Made by a program: the position numbers and the translations under genes
Shown here: positions 33,311 through 46,457 of the stretch, in pieces
Layout of the letters: every line of letters starts with the position of its first letter
How positions within the stretch are numbered: position 1 is the first letter of the stretch
NCBI GenBank assembly: GCA_000149265.1
Contig: CH002866.1
Location: 655,784-719,783, forward strand
Origin: Ciona savignyi
Taxonomy: Eukaryota; Chordata; Ascidiacea; Phlebobranchia; Cionidae
DNA: 64,000 nucleotides
Reading direction: 5' to 3'
Notes under the pieces: model-generated
The model's database searches: none
Told to the model about the DNA's origin: nothing
What the model saw: the letters and a program-made list of their open reading frames with translations, nothing else

Positions 33311-36300
33311 ATGGACAAAATACCCCCAGCTATTCCAAATCTTGAAATCAAGTACACCAAGGTAAGACGACATGGTACATAGTAGATTTTGTAACATAGA
33401 AAAGTAGGATATTTATGATTATCCCCGTGAATGAGACAACTGTTTTAAGATGTTATACTGTGGGTTATATATATATGGGCTATGCATATTTATCGTAGTA
33501 CATCAACCATTGCATGGGTTATAGGTTTTCCAGCGTCATTTTCCTTATGTTTTATGTTTGTTCGGATTTAGTGCATTTGTTTAGGGGAATTTGTAGATAA
33601 TATTGTATCACTATATCAATAATATTCTACATACTGTTGTAGTTATTCATCAACAACGAGTTTGTTGATTCAAAAGATGGATCGACCTTCCCCACTGAAA
33701 ACCCGGCAACGGGGAAAGAAATATGTCGAGTTTCCGAAGCCAAAGCTGTAAGTTCTTTATAATACTTGCAATGCGTTTCACTTCATGAACAAAATATTTT
33801 ATGGTCTTTTATACTAGTTTATTGCGGAATAATCTACAACCACTAAGAAATGTTAAGGACAAAACTTATATATTATCTGTACTATAAATTGAAAGCTTAA
33901 AGTTATCAATATTGCAATGACTTTCGGTTTGGTGCATCGCATCTCTGGAACAAAAGTTTTGCTAATATCAAAGTAAATATTTAAACGTCTGAACTCATTT
34001 GCTGTTTGGCATAGTCAGCAAATTACATAACCACAACTTTGTTTTATACCTCTATATAAATAGGTCCAAAGTTTTAGCCAAACATCGTTATTTTTGTAAT
34101 GGGCTTAAATCACCCTAACGATGTTTGGTTTATTGCTGCCCAACGCTTAGGATGAATCCCTGAAAATTCCAGTTAAGGTTGGGTATAAAACCCATTTTCT
34201 TTAATGGGTCTCACATGCCAGAATGTCGAAACATTAAAAACCTTATCAGATTATTCTAAAGCTGCGTGAATTTGGAAACTCCAGAATATGTGCTATATAA
34301 ATCCATATACCACGTCGAATTAGGTAACATGATGAACTATTAAAATAAAGAAATGTTGCTCTTCCTATTTAACTGTTAAATATTACCATACACAATATAT
34401 CCATTATTTCGCAATACATCTATTATTGCGAAATATATCCATTATTACGTTAAATATTTATTATTACACAATCTATATTATTATGCAATATATATATACA
34501 TTATTACGCAATATACCCATTATTACATAATATATCCATTGATATGGAGAATTACCATTGTTTCAGGCTGATATAGACGCAGCTGTAGCAGCCGCACGAA
34601 AAGCTTTCCAACCAGGCTCGCCATGGAGGAAAACCGAACCCAAACAACGAGGAATACTTCTCAATAAACTCGCTGACCTCATGCAAAGAGATTTGCACTA
34701 CTTGGCTGTAAGTATCTCATTAAACCGTGTTATGAGTATGTGTACATAAACTGTGATTTATGGGTTATGCATGGAGTCAATAAACTTCAGAATATTATAG
34801 TTTGGTTTAACCTTAAATTTGATTCTATCTGGACAAGACAACCCATAACTTTGTAATGCATTGTAAGAGTACACACGTTCTAAACGGCCGCCCAAATAAA
34901 TTGGTGTGTATACTCTAAATAAATCTTCCCTGTGTGATTCTTCGAGTTCGAGTAATAAGTATATTTCAATAATGTACAGTATAATCAATTAAGATTATTG
35001 CATTCCCAATTTGTTTTTATAAAGTGTTAGCATTTATATTTATATTGAAATACTATTCTTCCGCAGTCATTGGAAAGTCTAGATGCTGGCAAGCTCTATT
35101 CGTCTTGCTATGCGCTTGAGATACAAGCGTGCATTGACGTAATCAGGTATTTTGCTGGCTGGGCGGATAAAGACCACGGAAGTACTTTGCCAATGGGTAG
35201 GTTGGGTTTGTTGTAACAAATATGAAATATTGTCCGTATGGTTTTACAGATTTATTATCGTTTTGTTGTGACGAGCTTATGTGAATTCATTTCTTTTGAT
35301 ACCTCGTAGAGCAGAGAACAGTAGATCGCTTTTACATAAAACACTTTAAAGATCCGCCCAAAATGAAGAGTTGCCACCTTTGTCAGTACATTTATTTTAC
35401 TTAAGCAAATCGTTGCCTGGATCCATAGAAATTATTTACCAAACTCCCATAACAACAAAAAACAGCCGTTAGTTCTTCATTGAGTCGTTTGACTTAAAAT
35501 CAACTTGGCAATCTATCTAACATAAAAACATTACTGCGTCATAAAACATTATTGCGTCATTTATTTGCAACTGGGTTAGGCAATGTTCACTTATTGCCCT
35601 AGGCAAGAGCACAATGGGCTAACCAGAATTTTTCAGATTTCTGCAACCCTTTGGCGGAAAGGCAACCCACTAACCCAATAAGTTATTCGGTCGATAAACA
35701 AATATTACCTGTACAACTGTGTAGGTGATTGGTTTACCTCGACCGACTCATATATTCTATTTTTTTAAACAACAGGCGTTGTGACGTTTCGTAATGGGTT
35801 CGATATTACGCCGCGATAAATAAATAAATCAACATAAAAAATAACATTGACTTATTTAATTAAATTCTCTCCATTGCTTTAGATGATGGTTTCTTTGCGT
35901 ACACCCGTCATGAACCAGTAGGAGTATGTGGTGGCATTATCCCGGTGAGTCGTATGAAGACATCTTGGTTTCATAAAAGTATTTTAAATGGTATTAAAAT
36001 TAGTCGCTTTGGGGATAAATTTTCTACGGCTTTTAGTTTTAAGTATTTTGGGTGGTTATGTTAACTTATAACCAAGGTGTATTATATTTTATAAGATAAT
36101 ATTTGTATTTTACGAATGAAATATTTTAACACTACCAACCAGAAGGTTTAGTTTATATTTTATAAGATATCTAAATCTATGTCTGGACAGGTTCAGTTTT
36201 TAATTGCAGGTTATACTCCAACCTTGGGGATGGTAAAATGTTACGATGGTTACGGTACATTTTAATACACTCGGTCACAACAATTAAAATAATGCAAATG

Positions 36301-38993
36301 TTATCTATAGTGGAATTTCCCGTTGACGATGTTTTCTTGGAAATTAGCTCCGTGCATTGCAATGGGAAATGTTCTTGTGATGAAACCAGCTGAACTCACT
36401 CCTCTGACGGCGCTTTATTTGGGAACGCTCATCAAGGAGGCAGGGTTCCCCCCTGGGGTCGTCAATGTAGTGCCGGGTAAATTAACTTACAGAAATAGTA
36501 AAAGATTTGTTAAGCTGAACGTTCCTGTGTTGAACAAGTAGTACAGCCCACGTATGCCCCGGTCACTATATCCATTGAACACTCTACTAATTTCCTTTTA
36601 ATTACATAAGAAACCTGACCCAATTCAGGTTAAGAAAAATAGGTTAAGACTCATTGAAATGCTCCCCTCCACGGAATTCTTTAGTAAAAGGCGAAAGAAT
36701 CATACGATGAAGAGAAGCCAGAGTAATTTAAGAACTGTTGTCAGCACACACTAATTACTCTTATAATCTAGCGTTTGTGGGGTGTTGAAAAATTACAATT
36801 TGTTTTACTGAATAGACATATATTTATAAATATGAGATACTTCTCAAGTAGATTCTGCAGTCCATTAACGTATAGAATCTTAACAGAATCCTATCACGGC
36901 AGGTTATGGTAAAACCGCTGGATCTGCTTTGTCCAGACACATGGACGTTGATAAAATCGCCTTCACCGGATCAGCTTTGGTTGGGAGGCAAATACAGAAG
37001 GATTCGGCAGAAACCAACCTGAAGCGAGTTACACTTGAACTCGGAGGGAAAAGTCCAAATATTGTTTTTGCTGATGCCAATTGTGAGTTGTAACATGAAA
37101 CCCGTTTAAAAAATATATATATAATAGCGGCGGTATTTAACAGGGCACTTTCAAATAAATGAACTCGCAATTTTCGAAATTTATATCATTGTATGTTTAT
37201 TTCGACTTATGATATTATTTAATCTGAAACTCGGCATTGATCTTATGAAAGTTGTTGTCTTTGAGAGATCGTGAAGCAGTTTTGTAATCTAGAAATTTGT
37301 ACAAACTACCCTTTTAAAAGTGTGCATCTTATATTGTTCTTATCCTTATTAAACATAAAGAACATATCGTCCAATTTGTTGGGTTGAATATATTTCTTTG
37401 TTGCCAATAGTGGATTACGCCGTAGAGATGGCTCATATTGCGGTGTTCTCAAACAGCGGCCAAATCTGCTGTGCTGGCACTCGTACCTATGTGCAAGAAG
37501 ATATTTATGATACTTTTGTGAAGAAAAGTGTGGAAAGAGCCAAGAAGGGCAATATCGGGTCTCCAAGCTCATTAACAACCGAGTATGGACCACAGGTAAA
37601 CGTTTGGTATGATTATATATGGGGTGAATATAGTGCGTTTTATCTTTCTAAAACCTTTGCTTATTACCTTGGCCCAAGTCGAAGATCATTTAAGATAGGC
37701 ACAGAGTAAGATGATTTGACTTCTTATGTCTGCAAAAGTTTTTGTGTGACATATTTTGCTTTATAAATCGTCGCATTTTGCTGTTTCCTATGATGACGCT
37801 ACTAATTTACTTTTTATTTACATTATGCTCACAATAAATTATGCTTAGCTGTTTGTCAAAGATGCTCTTTAGCTGCTATTTATTTAATGGCAGGACCTAC
37901 CGAAATGTTGTTTAATTCCACTCAATCTGCATAGATATCAAAGCTACAGAAAGACAAGATCTTAAAATATTTGGAAGGAGGAGTGAAGGAAGGATGCAAG
38001 ATAGAATGTGGCGGTGTCCAAGTGGAGGGAAATAACGGACATTATATTCAACCTACCGTGATCACAGGTCTTACTGATGAGATGACGGTTACTAAGGAAG
38101 AGGTACTGCGGTTGACATTTTAATGGTTATGAGTAATTGGTTGAAGACAAGTAATTTATATTGAATTGGCGGGAAATGCAAACCTGAGTCACAATATATG
38201 TGAATATAGTAAATTTTTCAGAATTTAAACAATACGCACCGGTAGATTCAAAATTCAAATAAAACAGAAAAATAGTTTTTATATATTTTGGATATGCCAT
38301 ATTAGTTAAAAATAATGTTCTTTTTTATACTCAACCGATAGATTAAACTGCACGACGATTCAGCTCAGATCCCAATGCGACAGCCTATATACCAATCCTA
38401 CTACATTATACCATTAAAAACCGACCTTGTGACAAATTGATTTTTTTGAGCCTTGACTTAGAAAATTAGTTAAAAGTTTGAGCCTTGACTTAGAAAAATA
38501 GGTAAAACACTGCACTGCTAAATCAATCTTTGTTTTGTTAAAGATATTTGGACCAGTTCAGCAGATATACAAGTTCAAAGATGTGTCTGAAGTTTTAAAA
38601 AAGGCGAACAATACAAGATATGGATTGGCAGCTGCTGTTTTTACTAACGATCTTAACAAAGCTATGACAATCTCTAATGGCGTGGAAGCCGGAACTGTAT
38701 GGTTAGTTACTGCTTAATTTATTTTAATTTTTATTTTGTTGCAATAAAGTTCGCTGGTAACTTAAATTAATTGGTGGGGTTAGTTACTTTCAAGAGCCTG
38801 TGTTAAATTGTACAGTTCACAATATAAGATTGATTGTCTCCACAGGGTGAACTGTTATTACAAGATGGGTCCAACTTTGCCTTTCGGTGGGTACAAAGAA
38901 TCCGGGTTTGGTCGTGAACTTGGTCAGTATGCTCTTCATGAATACACTGAAGTAAAAACCGTCGCAATGAAAATAAACGCCCCTAGTTTGTAA
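33311..38993 (+). CDS. Aldehyde dehydrogenase, ALDH1A/ALDH2 class (retinal dehydrogenase-like)
   Basis: NAD-dependent oxidation of an aldehyde to its acid; about 497 residues, the usual length for the class. Exons: 33311-33361, 33643-33747, 34567-34707, 35067-35196, 35883-35944, 36311-36476, 36903-37082, 37411-37595, 37935-38102, 38544-38701, 38846-38993. The N-terminus [17 protein letters not shown] resembles cytosolic ALDH1A and lacks a mitochondrial leader. Motifs: [31 protein letters not shown] (cofactor), [12 protein letters not shown] with the general-base Glu, [11 protein letters not shown] with the catalytic Cys, and [16 protein letters not shown] near the end. All phases agree and no stop occurs. 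In chordates ALDH1A makes retinoic acid, but neither substrate nor one-to-one orthology can be read here. Flanked by P450 genes on both sides. Confidence 0.93.
34381..34540 (+). repeat. Degenerate minisatellite in ALDH intron 2
   Basis: About seven imperfect units of the type CCATTATTACGCAATATAT, 20-30 bp each, just before exon 3. Confidence 0.7.
35576..35700 (-). mobile_element. SINE head fragment in ALDH intron 4
   Basis: Reverse copy: GCAATGTTCACTTATTGCCC, TAGGCAAGAGCACAATGGGC, TTCTGCAACCCTTTGGCGGA. It is followed at about 35725-35805 by a plus-strand fragment of tRNA-like family 2 (GTGATTGGTTTACCTCGACC ... TAATGGGTTCGA). Confidence 0.55.
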
Positions 38994-39349
38994 TCTATAT
39001 ACGTTTTGATTTGGTAGTCAAACTAATCTTGCAAACAATTTAATTTACCATGTATTGGCGAAACGTATGAAATGTGTACATCATTTCAATATAGATTCAG
39101 CAGGACAACACTATCTATGCAGTATAACATTTAAAAACATGCGAACAAAAATACCAAACTTTTTTTGCATGCAGTTGATGAAGTTAAAATATTTACACTT
39201 TAGAGTGCTCAACATTTCTGTTAAATTATTATGTTACTCATACTACATATATTAAATGCTTATTTTAATTCTGTTGATTTGTAACTCAATTAAACAAACG
39301 ATATAAAGGGAGTGTGGGGTCTTGCTATACATTCTAAAATATTATTTCA

Positions 39350-39524
39350 NNNNNNNNNNNNNNNNNNNNNNNNNNNNNNNNNNNNNNNNNNNNNNNNNNN
39401 NNNNNNNNNNNNNNNNNNNNNNNNNNNNNNNNNNNNNNNNNNNNNNNNNNNNNNNNNNNNNNNNNNNNNNNNNNNNNNNNNNNNNNNNNNNNNNNNNNNN
39501 NNNNNNNNNNNNNNNNNNNNNNNN
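39350..39524. other. Assembly gap (175 N)
   Basis: Unlike the other two gaps its length is not 100, so it may be an estimated size. Confidence 0.98.
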
Positions 39525-39810
39525 GTTTCATTGGTTCCAAGGTAATTTCTACCTGTTCCGAACGCAGCCATCAATCTTCCATAAAATGACCATAATTATC
39601 GCAGCTAAATATGTCTCCTGGCGACATTAAAATATTGCCAAGGATTTAAGGGGTAAGTGTTGTCTACAATAAAATAATTTTGGAGAATGTTTCATTTAAC
39701 ACAAATATGAAAGTACTTTCTCCACAGTGATCACTTTCCCAGCAATATTATTATTTTATTATAGGACAAAACCTTATTAGATTTCTGTAAAATATACAGT
39801 GCTATAACAT

Positions 39811-39995
39811 AGGATAGGATATTCCTGTTTATCCTCAGGAATAGGAAAACCAAGGAGGTTAACACACGGGCAATTGTCAGATCACCACGCGCTCATTGTC
39901 GGGTTATCGGAGCTATTTCCGTTTGTTGTGTATAATTCATACATTCCTTCTATTTAGTAGAACCCATACTCCGACGGGTTCAGAAAATGTCTGTG
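39811..39995 (-). mobile_element. tRNA-derived SINE, 3' two thirds
   Basis: ATAGGATAGGATATTCCTG, TTAACACACGGGCAATTGTC, TCGGGTTATCGGAGCTATT and AACCCATACTCCGACGGGTT follow SINE order in reverse; the tRNA-like head is missing. Confidence 0.75.
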
Positions 39996-40985
39996 ATGTG
40001 CCGGACAATAGCTTATATGGTAGAAAGGTCTATAACTCTATAACATATATGCCAAATGCTAAATATGTGTTTTTTAAAGTGTCACCTTTACATATAGGCA
40101 CAACTGCAATTGGCTCAAGCAGGTAATCCCTGCTCGTAAATGTGTCAAAATCTACATGGCCGGATAAATCCAAATCCATTTTTAATTACCGGAATTTTAA
40201 TGATAATGTGTAATAAAGATATCTGATTAACATAGACATTAAACTAGGTTTACCATGAAATTTGTAACACCAGCAAATCAGAACGGGTTGACCGTGAAAT
40301 AATTTTGTTTCCAGAAACAAAAATCGCAAACTAGAAACTAAAATCGGATCTTAGAAACGAAATGATAAACGGAAATTTGTAAATGCATGCAAAAGGATAG
40401 GCGTTACCGTTCCCGCTTATAGCCTACGCTTAATAAAAATGTAATAGCATCACCGATGTAAAATTCTTAAAATAATGCGCTAGACTAAAAGGGAGTGAGC
40501 AACTTAATAATAAAATTTATAGAGCGATAACAAAACGACCCTTCGCATTATTGTTTTGTCGAGTAATTTTTTTTTTTGATTTTTCATTTTTCACTTTTTA
40601 ACAACTGTAAAAAATCAAATCTTCTATGCTTTAAGGCAGTGGGTACATACGTGGTGTTGGATCAATAACCAGACATTCTAAGCAACTTTTTCAATTTTCC
40701 ACACTCACAGCAAATTCCTTTTTCCGATTTATGATGGTAAAGCTTGGTCTACCTGTATGCGTAATAAGACGGGACCATTCAGTTTTATAATAAATTTAAT
40801 ATTCGCCGTTACAATCATGAGTACATGTGTTTATTGAGCTATAATAATTTGTCAAAATTAGATTGCAAGGGTGTTACAGGTATTTGCCCTGTATGATAAT
40901 TAGAAGTGACAATACCTAAAGCAACATCCAAATAATTCATGCAAAAATGTCTTTATGTTGGATAATGCTTGCTATATTATACAGC

Positions 40986-43900
40986 TTAAATTTCTTTTGC
41001 AACTAGTTGGTAGGGAAAGGGTACAAAGGCCGTTCCATTTGCTCCGTTATCAATATCTGGAAGATCTGTTGCGTCTGGATCCGGTAGAAATTCAAATTTC
41101 TGAACCAACGAAACCAGGAAGATGAAGACTTCCATTCGAGCCACTTGTTCTCCCAAGCAATGACGTGGACCAACCGAGAACGGAATCACGTGTTTCGATT
41201 GAACAAAGTTTCCTTTATCATCGAGATGACGTTCAGGTTTAAACTTGTTTGGTTCGTCCCACACATCAGGATTGTTGTGTACAGCCCATATATTGGTTGA
41301 AATCTATTTTAAAATATTTACTCTGATAAACATATAATTATACTTAAGCAGGGCATATTTGGCTATAGAGGCCTACCGTTGTGCCTTTCGGAATTGTGTA
41401 CCCGTTAATGTCAAAGCTTTTATTGGTCTTGTGTGGAACGTTCAGTGGTACAAGCGTACGGAAACGATACACCTCTTGGATAAAAGCACACGTGTACGGC
41501 ATATCTACTTTCTGGGACATACTTGGACGGGCACTGCATCCTTAAAAGGAAAAAAGATTTAGAAACCACAATGCTTGCATTTCACAACGGATTATAAAAT
41601 AGTTCAATTTTTCGGTATTAACTTAAAAAAAACACATACAATTACGAAACAGGTTTTAAGTATAACAATTATGACTACTACCGGTCATGATTTTCGTACG
41701 ACCGATTAGCTTGCTGGTTTTGTGTGTCGCCTTCCAGCCGAAGGGTTTAGATTCGAAACTGATCGATAGCTAGTCGGCTGTGTCCTTGGGCAAGGCACTT
41801 AACGGTCATTGCCTGAGCACAGTGGAAAGATTGGTTCTACCAAATTAAAGAGACATTTTAATCATACACAACAAAATGCAATAGCTCAGGTAATCCGACG
41901 GTGGGCGATAAGATATTCTGACGAATGCTCGTCTGTTAACGCCCGTTGCGTTTTCTCAGACACGGGGATAAACTTGAATGTATTATCTTTCTGCATTTAC
42001 TCACCCAGTACTTTCATTATCTCTTCACGTAATTTGTCTTGGGTTTCTGGATAATGTAACATACAGAGCAATGCCCATCTTATTGTGCTTGTCGTTGTTT
42101 CAGTGCCAGCTTCAAAAAGATCCCGAACGTATTGCATTAATTGCAAATGCTGCGTAAATTTTGTGTGGCTGAATGGTTAACGGGACCCATGCATATTTAA
42201 TTCTATATAACAACGTTTTAAGGAAGTGCCTATCATAGTTTTGGCCAAATAATAAAACAACCGCAACAAATACGCTAATGTAAACAGATCCAGAGAATAT
42301 TACATTTCATTACAAAAATCTTAAAACCAACAATTTCAAGTATACATCATTAACTCAAAAGTTCATCATCGTCTTTCAAGCTAAACGTTTTTGATTGAAA
42401 CTGGTGCACAGCTGGTCAACTGTGCCCCAGGTCTTTGAAGGTGGCCGAAGTACAAAATCTAATTGAATCATTTAGCCAGCACATTCAGCGCAATAAGGGA
42501 GCTTACCGTGAAGTCTGAATTGGATTGGTCTCGCTTCATTTCAAGAATAAAAGCGTCAATAAAATCCCGTATGTTGTTGTTGTCATATGTACTTTCATGT
42601 TCTTCGATTACTTGCTTGAAAAAGCCTTAAAACAACAGAAAGAGTCAATAAATAAAAGAGCACGGAATTGCTGAATATTGATACCTAACATAATCATTTC
42701 TTCTTTCATCGATTCCTTATAAGTCGTGGAAAATGGTGGAATATACTTCAAGAGAGGAGCAAACATCATCATGTTAAACAATAAGGGAGAAACTGGGTCA
42801 CTCATCCTGATGAAGAAATAAAAGTATATGAGCTGGACAGACTTGACGGTTTGTTTTTTTGTGTGATCATCCCACACCATGTCAGTAAAACCGTGTATAT
42901 ATACTTTATAGCAATCTAGTTTGTTCGATTTCCTAATTCCGTTGAACTAAATAGGCATCTAAACCAGTAGGTCGATAATCGTTGTCTTCTTAGGCAGACA
43001 CTTGTTAAAACCCAGGGGTTATTGTTTCTTATTGTATTTCCCCCAATGTAACATACCGGGGTGACGGTGTGTCACAAGTTTTTTTTTCTTCTTTGAAATA
43101 AAAATGAATATTACATAACCCAATATTTATTCAAACAAAAAGACAATTAAAAAAACAGAAGCTGTAGTTTCATTAAACAAAAATAGGGTAAAATATGATG
43201 CAGGTGCTGCGTCTTACAAATACTTACCATTTTTGTAGCATGTCAAGCAATTGTTTAAAGAAGCCTTCATCGTATTCGCATCTGTGTCCAAGCACAACGT
43301 TGTAAATAACGTTTGCCACTGCGTTTGTCAAAATGCTCTGTAGTAGGATTTTAAGTTCATATATTGCGGCAAAATAGGCTCCGTTTGATCGAATAAAATG
43401 CCTTATAAAACAATGTATATTAACAAGACGTAAAAACAGGCGGTGTATCTTATTTTTTATATGTTAAACATATATTTTTTAATTAGTTTACATAAGACGG
43501 TTAGAATAAGAAATAATATTTAAAATTTTAAGAAAGAAAAAGATTAAGAAAGAATATTCAAATTTCCCGGTAGGTAAAAAAAAGAAAGTGTAAAATATAA
43601 AACAAAACTAAATAAATATTAAACACAACATTATCTTATTGAGAAGAATCAAGAAATGTCGTAAAAGTATTGTTTTGTGGTCATTCAACTTACACCCTTA
43701 GAAGTGAGACCCAAGCAACCGCAGTCCAGACCCTATACATCTGAGACCCACGCAACTAAGACCATTTCAGGCCCGAAACACCATCAACACCACAGATACC
43801 ACCGACTGTACTTGTGCAGACAAAATGAGCAATGAGCATCGGTAAACAAAGAACACACCCAAAATGTGTTTTATTTACCAGGGTACGTTTTGAACCGCTG

Positions 43901-46457
43901 AAGGAGTCGTCTATAAGGCCGTATTTAAGTAGAAAACGGTTTGAGAAATCGCGGTCGCAATAAACGAACTTCCCAAGTATTTATTTTTGTATAATCACGC
44001 CAACGTCCGACCTATTGGTCCACTCTTTCCTGTACAATTTCGACGAATACGTCGACAGGATTACCGTATAAGAAGTAGGAATGTGAGCCCTCATTTTGAA
44101 CCTGTCCTTTTAAAAAGATTGTTTACCATGATATTGTTGCCTTATGCTTTAGAGATAAGGAACACGAAGAAACGAACGGCATCACAAACGTGGTCCTTTT
44201 ACAAAGGCGAATTGTCTCGGTAACCGGTAAGATCGCCGATTTCCTCACAAGTTAAATATATATCAGACGTTAACGCTTCGCGATGAACACGTACCTACAA
44301 TACAATAAATTCCAGGATGACTTAATGTTTGCCGGCTATTCACATGATCCAAAAGTAGGAATAAGCCGTAAACTAAAATGGCTCTATGATGGAACGACAT
44401 GCGTAAACATCACAGGTATAGTCTTATTCTATCATGAAAATCAATGCGTTTTTGGCCGCGCTTTAAACAAACAGATCGACCGGAAAGTCGCGAAGGCAAG
44501 GTGATCGATCATTTCCAGCGGTATAATAATTATTTTCCGCACCATATCTCCTAAGGAACTACCTCCTTGCAAAGTAAAGCATTAAGATATTGAACATCTT
44601 TCTTTACATCGATGTCATCAGTTACAAGGCTCGAGATGTTAATAGTATATTATGACAGTTGTTCAAATGTCACTCAGTGTGCGATAGACCGTATCGCGAC
44701 AAATACCATACTTCAATTTTATACAAACCCCTATTCCGTTATTGTCATAGTGTCTATAAGGTAAGTGGTATAGTTAACCCCTTAATTTGCAAGTCAGAAT
44801 ATAATTAGATGGGGCTTTTAACATTTAGGTATATAAACCTGGATGTCAAAAGGCTTTCCGTTTTCCGCTCGAATCTTGTTGCACAAAAAGTCGACTTCTT
44901 CCAAGATTCGTTCTTCCATGCCTTTCTTTCCAACACCAAATCTAAAATGAAGGAAACGATAGAGTTTAAAAAAATAGTTCTAGGTGTATAAATTTGATTA
45001 TTGCAATAACAAATTTTGTATTACACTAAGTTTAAGTAATTTTTAAGGTATACGAAACGAACTAGACAGTGTCAAAAACATGTTAACCATTACTTTTTTT
45101 AAAAACCAAATTTTACTGAGCGCTATTAACAATTAGGATATTTTATAAGGGGTGTTTGTTGTTTTTTCTGCAAGCAGAAAATGGGCAATAACACCTTAAT
45201 TTTGTATTACACTAAGTTTAAGTAATTTTTAAGGTATACGAAACGAACTAGACAGTGTCAAAAACATGTTAACCATTACTTTTTTTAAAAAACATTTTTT
45301 ACTGAGCGCTATAAACAATTAGTATATTTTATAAGAAGTGTTTAGTATTTTTTTTTGCAAGCAGAAAATGGGTTAACGAGTTATATAAACTTGATTTTCC
45401 TGTACTGTAAATGACGTAAATTTTAAAGTAAATTGGCCTTCTTAGTTCTAAGATATTGAAAACAATGAATACCTGCCACAAAAAGTAAAACAGCGGAAGG
45501 GGCCGTGTGGTTCTTATTTTCGTTTCCAGCGGTGGTGTCCCGAGCGTAATTTACCCGAATTTGCCACTGCAAGCCTGATATATATTACCTAAACCTCCAA
45601 GAAATACTTACTAATTCATTTTATTTCTGTATACATTAAAGCAAGCTGATCAATGATTTAGGTGGGTTAAATGTTTGGGGTTTCCTGGTTTATTTACCCG
45701 TCTCATCCAGGTGGTAATGGTGTATTCATTATTAAGATAGAATCGGGTATTCATGTTTATCCCCGTAAATGGAAAAACCAAGGTAGTTAATACATGGGCA
45801 ATCGTCAGATTACCTCGCGCTTACCGCCGGATTGAAGCTATTGTAGTGTGTTATACACAAGTAAAAAAAAATAGCAATTTGTTGTCGTCTCTAAGTTATA
45901 GCGTAACAATTAAGTAAACGGTCTAACCCTCGCAGTGTCATAAGCCCAAACTTGCGTTGGGATTTCCATTTCTCTCCGTAATCCAAAAGAAGAATTCCAT
46001 GACCTTTTGTCATTTCTTCCAATATCGGAATTGATGGGCGTCCAGAAAATATAGAACCTTGTTTGACCAGCGTCTGCAGGGCATATTTTAAAATTAAAAG
46101 TGCTTAAACGCTATTACAAACTGGCGATAAAATGTATTTATGCTGTTACATACAATTGCAAAATGAGACTAACTAAAGTTTAACACCAACCTGATAAATA
46201 GATTCGTAATCATTAAGGACAACCCAGTCTTCTCTGCCCATTCTGACGGTCATGACAGAACCGTAGTCTTTCTTCGATTTAAAAAATACTTGCTCTGGGA
46301 CTTTTCCAACAAAAGGAACTACCCCTAGTAAGGGAATTCCCCTCGGCCCAGGAGGCATATTTGACGGCCTCTTGTACCAATAGTACACTGCCGCTAAAAT
46401 GGTAGCCAATGACAGTATTGTGGGTACTGATATGCAATCATTTAGGCAGGACAGCAT
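40986..46457 (-). CDS. Cytochrome P450, CYP2 clan (CYP E)
   Basis: Complete, about 497 residues. Exons in transcript order: 46457-46191, 46073-45928, 44941-44839, 43337-43228, 42806-42685, 42625-42507, 42149-42005, 41540-41377, 41303-40986, all with the standard cluster lengths. Landmarks: anchor [71 protein letters not shown]. The ATG at 46457 matches the start of CYP C; the frame upstream offers only TTG. It is the intact sister of CYP C and shows that the two extra bases in CYP C exon 3 are aberrant. Introns are enlarged by a SINE (intron 7), a 187-bp tandem duplication and a SINE (intron 2). Confidence 0.93.
41690..42000 (+). mobile_element. Full-length SINE in CYP E intron 7
   Basis: Head TACGACCGATTAGCTTGCTG, CCTTCCAGCCGAAGGG, AGATTCGAAACTGATCG (B-box region), GTGTCCTTGGGCAAGGCACT, then the tail to ACACGGGGATAAACTTGAAT. 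It stops within about 5 bp of the donor of exon 7. Confidence 0.88.
45012..45385 (+). repeat. 187-bp tandem duplication in CYP E intron 2
   Basis: Two near-identical units, each running from AATTTTGTATTACACTAAG to GCAAGCAGAAAATGGG (starts at 45012 and 45199). They differ by a few substitutions and short indels, so the duplication is recent. Confidence 0.9.
45737..45870 (-). mobile_element. SINE 3' fragment in CYP E intron 2
   Basis: GGGTATTCATGTTTATCCCC, GGGCAATCGTCAGATTACCT and GCTATTGTAGTGTGTTATAC are the reverse SINE tail. Confidence 0.75.

Larger units (their letters stand above)
38994..40985. other. Intergenic region with assembly gap and SINE
   Basis: Convergent spacer between ALDH (+) and CYP E (-). 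A gap of 175 N spans 39350-39524, and a reverse SINE lies at 39811-39995. The remainder is AT-rich without a supported exon. Confidence 0.55.

Noticed and set aside
39312..39630. Open frames across the 175-N gap
   Set aside because: They exist only because N codons are not stops.
43987..44504. Two plus-strand open frames in CYP E intron 3
   Set aside because: No splice partners, no domain signal, and they lie inside an intron with repeat fragments.
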